Shown: positions 58,480 through 64,000 of the stretch, in pieces
How positions within the stretch are numbered: position 1 is the stretch's first letter
Layout: every line of letters starts with the position of its first letter
Assembly: GCA_015680685.1 (NCBI GenBank)
Contig: MNCI01030039.1
Coordinates: 653,799 to 717,798 of the forward strand
Length of the DNA: 64,000 bases
Reading direction: 5' to 3'
From: Gnetum montanum
Taxonomy: Eukaryota > Streptophyta > Gnetopsida > Gnetales > Gnetaceae
Position numbers and translations under genes: made by a program
The notes under the pieces: model-generated
Seen by the model: only the letters and a program-made list of their open reading frames with translations
Database searches by the model: none
What the model was told of the DNA's origin: nothing

Positions 58480-61400
58480 TAATAGGGCCCAACTTCTCCC
58501 CGCTGATGTTCTTAAGTTGAGGGATGGAAGTTGGCAACACTCACGTTCCAATGTGTCTATGCCTCTGTTGTTAGCATGAGTTATCTCCTCAGTTTGTTTC
58601 ATACATATTTTTTTGCTCCTTCATGTAGCTATCAACCACAGGGTGTCTACTACTAGTTGTGTGGTTGCTACATACAGGCATCTTTGTTTCTAAGTTTCAT
58701 GGACACACCTCTCACATGGAGACATATCCTCCATGTCATCACTCGATGAATCACTGTATGTGATGCATGGAACTTTCTTCTTCTCAATCTTTCCGTAAAT
58801 GTTTATCTTAGAAATTTGCAAGGAAAGATCACGGATTCCTAGGTACACATCTACTGTGCTTAGTCATGGCCTTCCCATTATAATTGGGAAGCCCCGTTCG
58901 TTGTTAACCTCAATCACCAGGAAATCGGCTGGGTATGACCACCCACACACAGTGGTGATAATGTCCTCCACCAATCCTAACGGAATGGTGATGGAGTGGT
59001 CAGCCAGCTCCAGTTGGATGTTGCTCTTCTTAAGTTGAGGCAGGTTCCAGGCTTGATACATTTTTCTTGAAATTAGATTGACTCCGGAACCTAAGTCAAG
59101 AAGAGCTCGATGTGGTGCATTTTTGATGATTTGTAAATTAATTAAGGGCCTCCTACGGTCATATAGTTTCCTGGGAAGGTGGCCCACCTTTATCCAGTAA
59201 ATTACGATATGTGTTAACATAATCGTATGCGTACTTGGTTGTTGAACTAAAGGGTGCTCCGAAGGGTTAGTGGTTAGAGGCCTATACATGTACTCAACTA
59301 CTTGTTGTTGTGAGAGTTTTTCTGGGCTCCTGGTTCTAAAGAGGGTTTCTTCTTTGTACAGTTGTCAGAACCAGCACCCAATTGGCTATTTATGTGCTAA
59401 ATATTTACAGCTCTCACAGCGTTACGTTGTTGCAGTTGCGTAGGTAATTCCCCCTGCATTGTTAGAACAGGTTGTATGGGAACTACAGGTGGAAGAGGTG
59501 TGGGCAGAGTTAGAGGATGGGATGAATGTGAGATGTCCCCTGAAGGAGAAGGAGTCCTCCTAAAGTACTCCTGAACTTGGTAGTGATGTTGGGGAGTAGT
59601 GTGACCCATAGAGTCACCTGGAGAAACCGGTTGTTGCACATAATATCCATAAGGATCGGGTTGCCGGTAAGGGTACTGTTGTGTTGGCGGTGGCATCCCC
59701 CACGATTGTGGGAATTGCCACTGTTGATGTTGTCCAATAGGCTATGGAGGAGTTCCACTTGGATAATACGTTAGTGGTTGGTGGAACTGCCTTGGGTTAC
59801 CTTGTGAATAAGGTAACCTTCAGGGTTTTTGCTGTTGATTAAGTCTTGGGTTTAACGCATACACCCCAGACTCCTATAAATGTGAGATAATTGGGCAACA
59901 TCCCTTAGGATGGTCATAGTAGCAGACCTCACATCCACTATCATTATCTGTATCAGAGTTCACAGCCTCATTGGAGATAGGATTTTTNATCCTCCTCATC
60001 ACAAAATTTCACTCCCTTCTTACAAAGGGAGGGATCGCGGTTGTATTCTTCCACATGTTCCCTCTTATGTAGCTCACCCTTTTCTTGTGCTACTTGTTCC
60101 AACAAACTTTCAACTTCATGGGCTCTAATTTGGGAAGTCTTCCCTTGGGCATAAGTCCCAAGAGTTCTTCTCGTTTCATTCCTTAGCCCATCCATGATGT
60201 GGCGAAGTTGATCCCACTTAGCGTACCCATGGCCTAGGCAATGATGTAGCAATGTATAGTAGCGGGTCATGGTAGCATCCAAGAGTTCATAAGCACCTTG
60301 TTTCCAGCCTTGGATCTGCTTCTGCAAATTGGACACTCTGGAGTATGTCTGATATTTGTTGTTGAATAGTTCAAGCATCGTACTCCACCTCCTGATGGTT
60401 TTCAATTCTAAGGATCAATACCAACTCTCTGCTTCTTTGGTGAGTGTCCTTGGGAACAACTTAAGCTTTTGCCACTCATTATCTATGTTTTGCAAGGCAC
60501 GGGCATCATGGAATGCCTATAAATGATGTTGAGGATCAGCGTTGTATCCCCCTTCAAAACATGGGATATTATTTATGTTCAAACACTTGATTCGACTGTC
60601 CTTTAAATGCCTTGTGGGAATCCTAATGGCCTCAGTAATGTCTAGCATGCTTCGGGTTGCGAGTAGGGGCTCATCATGATCATCTCTTTCATGACGTCTA
60701 TGATGTCTATGTGGTGGTTCCCTACTCTCCCTACTTCCTTGCCCTCATCCTAACTCTCGACCTTCCTATTGAGGTCTCTCATCTTCTTTACTTTTACCCT
60801 CTCCGTTGTGTTCATGATGGTTGTGCCCAGATGTGGAAGGAGATTGTGAATGGTGAGATGAAGGAGAAGAGGAAGGGGATCCATCACCACGGTAATGTTT
60901 CTTACCTTCTCTTTAGCTGCTTCGACCCCGATCGTTATAATGATCTAAGTTTCTGTCCTTGGTGTGAGTGACTACTCCTTCTATGAATAGTTGGTGTTCA
61001 TAAGGATTAGAGCTCGTAGTATGTACAGTTGATCGAAGGCTTTGATGCCTACCCTCTTCACCATCATGAGGAAGGGGAACATCATTTGCAAAAGAACTCG
61101 TTATGAGAGGTTGCTCATCTCCTCTTTCACTAAGGACATGTGGAACCTTTCCCTTCGACAATGTGTGTTGACTCTCCTGCCTTAAGTCCCTCATATGTTG
61201 CAAAGTTGTGGGATGATAGTCCCTTGTGTCAATCTCTCCAGCAACGTATTCAGCAAATAGTTCTTGCATGCCATTCTATGCCAAGGCACGGAGAAGCATG
61301 TTCGGGACAGATCGATCTGGGGGTAACACTATGTTACCAAACAGATCTCTCCAGTGCAACTGTTCATCCTAATGGAGGATAAAAGTGTAATAAGGAATAT

Positions 61401-61527
61401 ACTCATCGAGATGAGTATATGTTATCTTATATTGTTTAGGACTTGGCTGGTTTTGGTTATGTGTTATATGTTGCTGATTGTCTTCAGTGTTAGTCCTAGG
61501 TGAATTAATTTTATGAGAAGAAGTCAT
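58480..61527 (-). pseudogene. Element E gag-protease remnant
   Basis: The start ATG at 61527 gives MTSSHKIN. Conserved pieces are MQELFAEYVAGEI near 61265, MLELFNNKYQTYSRVSNLQK near 60380, LRHIMDGLRNETRRTLGTYA near 60200, and the zinc-knuckle-like CEVCYYDHPKGCC near 59925. A Pro/Gln-rich tail (59700-59400) follows. Protease: LLDLGSGVNLIS near 59090 (Ser of DSG changed to Leu and Gly), then FPIIMGRP near 58880. N59988 hides about 216 bp judged from element A. Stops occur near 61380, 60470 and 59400. Coding ends at the deletion joint near 58470. Confidence 0.8.
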
Positions 61528-61651
61528 TTTTATCGGTGTGATGTTTCACCATTATCTAAGTTCTTATTTAACTAATTAACCCAAAGGTTCATTAAGGCTC
61601 ACAACGATGTGAAATATTTCCTTATGTTCTAATTGGCATACAAACACTTAA

Positions 61652-61669
61652 TCCCTGGAAATGGCGCCA
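61652..61669 (-). other. Primer-binding site of element E
   Basis: On the minus strand TGGCGCCATTTCCAGGGA, three mismatches from the remembered tRNA-Asp complement. Confidence 0.78.
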
Positions 61670-61670
61670 A

Positions 61671-62642
61671 TGATGAGTGGTAGGTATCCCTACACTCAAC
61701 CATATGAATACAAGCATCTCATGCACGATCCGGTCGAACTCCGTGGACTAAATGCCTACACACCGTAATCAACACTTGGGGTTAATTAATCATTGTCTTC
61801 CCAGGCTTGCTTGTATGTGTCACAGTGTATGGTTAAGCAAGTCTGAGGTATATGATTTTTTTGGTATTTTCTGGTTTTCTCCTATGCTAAGAGGTAAAGG
61901 GTTTAGGGACTAAATCTAACTCTAACTAAGCACTAAGTCCTAGCGTTAGCATCTGTTCCCACTTGTCGTACACACCCTAAACTATGCAACTGTGGCTACC
62001 AAATGCTAATCGTTACTGGGATCACCACACGTAACGCACGTGCTCGAAGTGGTCGTACTGAGGCACTTAACTAACCTAAGTGTGATAAGCATCCATTCCT
62101 TGGCTAACCGTACACATCCTCGGATGCTCGTAACCAATTTGTACTTATCACACGTTCTAGGAGTTTAGGGTGAGAGAGCCTAATTGCGATGAGTAGTCGA
62201 TTTCTTGATTAGTCGTACACATTCGTCAATGCTCGTAATTAAGTCGTACTCATGCCACGCTAACAACAGGTAATAAATAACATGTAAGAAATAACAAATA
62301 ATAAATCCTATCCATGCACTACAAGGTTTATCCACAAATCTCATCTTTATTACAGTACACAACTTGCATTCAGATACAAAGCTGCTCGAATAAAGATCCG
62401 TTCACATGGGGACTCCTACTACGGGCACATGGAAATTAATCTATCTCTGGGGTGATCAATCTACTAGAGCTTCACTACTTTACACCTATGATATGGAATA
62501 AGGGGAGTGCCACCTCTTATTTATAGATATGACGGCAGACCGCGATATCGCGTACGCGATATCGCAGGGGATGACGCGATATCGTGACGACCGTGATATC
62601 GCGTACGCAATATCGTGGCTCATGCAATATCGCGTCCCATCA
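61671..62642 (-). repeat. 5' LTR of element E
   Basis: 972 bp. TATTTATA lies at 62518-62525. The array (about 62535-62640) includes a perfect 24-base palindrome at 62542-62565. It carries the A-type internal duplication around GCTCGTAATCAAGTCGTACT. Confidence 0.92.
62518..62640 (-). promoter_or_regulatory. U3 palindrome array and TATA box of the element E 5' LTR
   Basis: Six GCGATATCGC-like palindromes lie between TATAAATA (minus strand) and the LTR end. CpGs are better preserved than in element A. Promoter role is inferred from position. Confidence 0.6.
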
Positions 62643-62647
62643 AAAAG
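62643..62647. repeat. Target-site duplication of element E, right (AAAAG)
   Basis: Matches 55555-55559. Confidence 0.85.
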
Positions 62648-62989
62648 AAAATATAAAAGAACATGTAAAATGTTCAAAAAATATCAAATTTACTAGCAAT
62701 GGTGTAAAACAAAAATTATAAAATATTAATAACATAAAAACAAAAAGATGTAAAATAAAGAATGTGTAAAACAAAAAATTTGAAAAACTAAGGAGTCATT
62801 TTGTATGGTTAGCATGAGTGGCCATCTCCCCCATGACTAAGTTGAAAGGAGGAGATTCAAAATATAGAGCATGGTTGTCCATCAGATGAGATGCTTTTTG
62901 TATTAGCTGGCATATGCTCAGTGAAAGGTTTGATTTGTTGGATGTTAACTAGCTATTCTTAGTTGGGCTCTCAAGTTTATAGATCATTA
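62648..62989 (-). other. Element D 3' non-coding region (second part)
   Basis: Resumes after the AAAAG duplication of element E with the A-rich GTAAAACAAAAA sequence and GGCCATCTCCCCCATGACTA. Element C has the same at 28590-28700, just beyond integrase. Confidence 0.65.
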
Positions 62990-64000
62990 TGATCCTAGAA
63001 GAAAAAATCTCATAAATAATGTAAGGTCCTTGCCACAACATTTGGAACTTAGTTCATTGAGGTACATGTGTGGGGTTCTAGTAGAGAACCTTATCTCCTA
63101 GTTGAAATTTGACTTTTCTAATTTTTAGGTCATGATGCTTTTTATTATATGCCTTGTGCAACTTGTTAGATGATAAGTCTACTAATAAGTTTTCATCTAG
63201 CAAGTTGAGTTTCATTAGTTGTTCTTTTTTAGCTAGACTTAAGTCAAGGTCAAGGTCACAAGTTGTTGAAAGTGTACAGAGTTTATATTGAATAGGAAGT
63301 GTTGGTAGTTTACCATACACAAGCTTGTAGGGAGAGTAGCTTATAGGAAGTTTCCAAGTTGAGTAGTAGGCCCAAAGGGCATCATTGAGTTTTGTGCTTT
63401 AGTCCTTCCTATACTTGCTAATAGTTTTTTTTAGTATTCTTGTGATTTCCCTATTGGCAACCTTAGCTTGACCATTAGCTTAGGGATGGTGAGGTGTTAT
63501 GAGTTTTTGTTTAACCCCCAAGTGTTGCATGAATGTTTCAAAAGTAGTGCCTATAAAATGAGTTCTATTATCAAAAATTAATGCACATGGAACACAAAAC
63601 CTATTTACAACATTTTTTTTGTACAAACTGAGTAGCAATAGAGGATGTATAGTCAATCATGGTTGCTACTTCTATCCATTTCATACAATAGTTAATAGCA
63701 ACTATGATGTATGCCTTTCTATTTGACATGGGCATGATGGGACCCATGAAGTTAATGCCATAGTTTTCAAATGGTTCTAGTGGTTGAATCCATTGTTGAG
63801 ATCCCTCCATTTGAGTAGTCATTCCACCATCCCATTGACATCATTCACAAGAACAGACATAATGGTGAGCATCCTTGAAGACTGTTGGCCAATAGTACCC
63901 TATAATCAGGATTTTAATGGCTATGCATCTTCTAGCATAGTATCCTCCACAAGGACCTTCATGAGTGTCTTGGAGAATGCATAGTTGATTAGCATTAGGG
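62990..64000 (-). pseudogene. Element D integrase remnant, incomplete at window edge
   Basis: Minus-strand translation from the edge: zinc-binding HEGPCGGYYARRCIAIKIL (63960-63905), whose second His is Tyr, then YYWPTVFKDAHHY. Core domain: NYGINFMGPIMPMSNRKAYI near 63750 and INYCMKWIEVATM. The DNG box reads DNRTHF near 63575. The catalytic Glu region reads NGQAKVANREI near 63465, with Lys in place of Glu. C-terminal LYGKLPTLPIQYKL and IRKVKFQLGDKVLY follow (63320-63080). Two catalytic-site changes and frameshifts make it inactive. It aligns along its length with element C integrase. Confidence 0.8.

Larger units (their letters stand above)
55560..62642 (-). mobile_element. LTR element E: non-autonomous Ty3/gypsy (gag-protease only) inserted in D
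   Basis: LTRs 55560-56500 and 61671-62642 are flanked by AAAAG (55555-55559 and 62643-62647). Minus strand: 5' LTR, primer site, gag from 61527, protease to about 58500, then a direct jump into the non-coding 3' region. No RT, RNase H or integrase. Compared with C, the sequence between about 28735 and 31560 is missing, a clean internal deletion at about 58464-58471. The LTR type (GATATCGCG palindromes) is that of element A, but E and A have different deletion joints. Confidence 0.92.
52862..64000 (-). mobile_element. LTR element D: Athila-like Ty3/gypsy, runs off the window, split by E
   Basis: Minus-strand element. Its 3' LTR (52862-53657) is followed rightwards by a polypurine tract (GTGGAGGTG on the minus strand), a non-coding 3' region to 55559, the inserted element E (55560-62642), the rest of the 3' region, and integrase coding sequence to the window edge. 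The gag end and 5' LTR are outside. The LTR's ACATCAGG/GATGTTGG module is the one in element B. It carries integrase, so it is of the autonomous type, though decayed. Confidence 0.82.

Noticed and set aside
1-64000. tRNA, rRNA or other structured RNA genes
   Set aside because: I looked for tRNA-like arms near the primer-binding sites and elsewhere and found none. The only tRNA-related sequences are the short primer-binding sites.

Overview
The window is nuclear DNA from a seed plant with a large, repeat-rich genome. A gymnosperm (conifer-like) source is my best guess, from the low GC, the layered old retrotransposons and the decayed state of every gene; no species can be named from sequence alone. 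Almost everything recognisable is retrotransposon or the wreckage of two plant immune-receptor genes. I see no intact gene.

Layout. 1-1.46 kb is AT-rich filler. 1.65-13.6 kb is a decayed minus-strand L1-type LINE, split by a 6.5-kb plus-strand LTR element (A, 6085-12558) with a CAAAC target duplication. 13.6-19.1 kb holds only remnants, small tandem repeats and a suspicious inverted contig between two N bases. 19144-25603 is a second plus-strand LTR element (B, target duplication TTGAT). 26116-35912 is a minus-strand LTR element (C) with gag, protease, reverse transcriptase, RNase H and integrase remnants. 36.0-36.7 kb has fragments of two other Ty3/gypsy elements. 38483-45439 is a class XII-type LRR receptor kinase pseudogene split in its transmembrane segment by a Copia element (39444-44199, target duplication CTTCT). 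47.96-50.0 kb is an NB-LRR (NLR) pseudogene. 52.1-64 kb is a multi-layer nest: LTR pieces G and F, then minus-strand element D (its 3' LTR at 52862, its integrase running off the right edge), with minus-strand element E (55560-62642, target duplication AAAAG) inserted into D.

Elements A-E belong to one Ty3/gypsy superfamily. They share TGATG...CATCA termini, a primer-binding site best matching tRNA-Asp (as in Athila-like elements), a PPT ending in GGGGTA in A, B, C and E, related Gag and a conserved 3' non-coding region. C and D carry pol and look like the autonomous type. A, B and E carry only gag, with or without protease, and look like deletion derivatives (TR-GAG type) with different breakpoints. 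The most unusual feature is that each LTR subfamily has its own unrelated short-repeat or palindromic array between the LTR start and the TATA box, while the rest of the LTR is shared.

Assembly caution: at least three of the six single N bases (8584, 26115, 59988) stand for missing repeat sequence of about 160 to 340 bp or more, and the 132-bp piece between 17334 and 17467 is probably in the wrong orientation.
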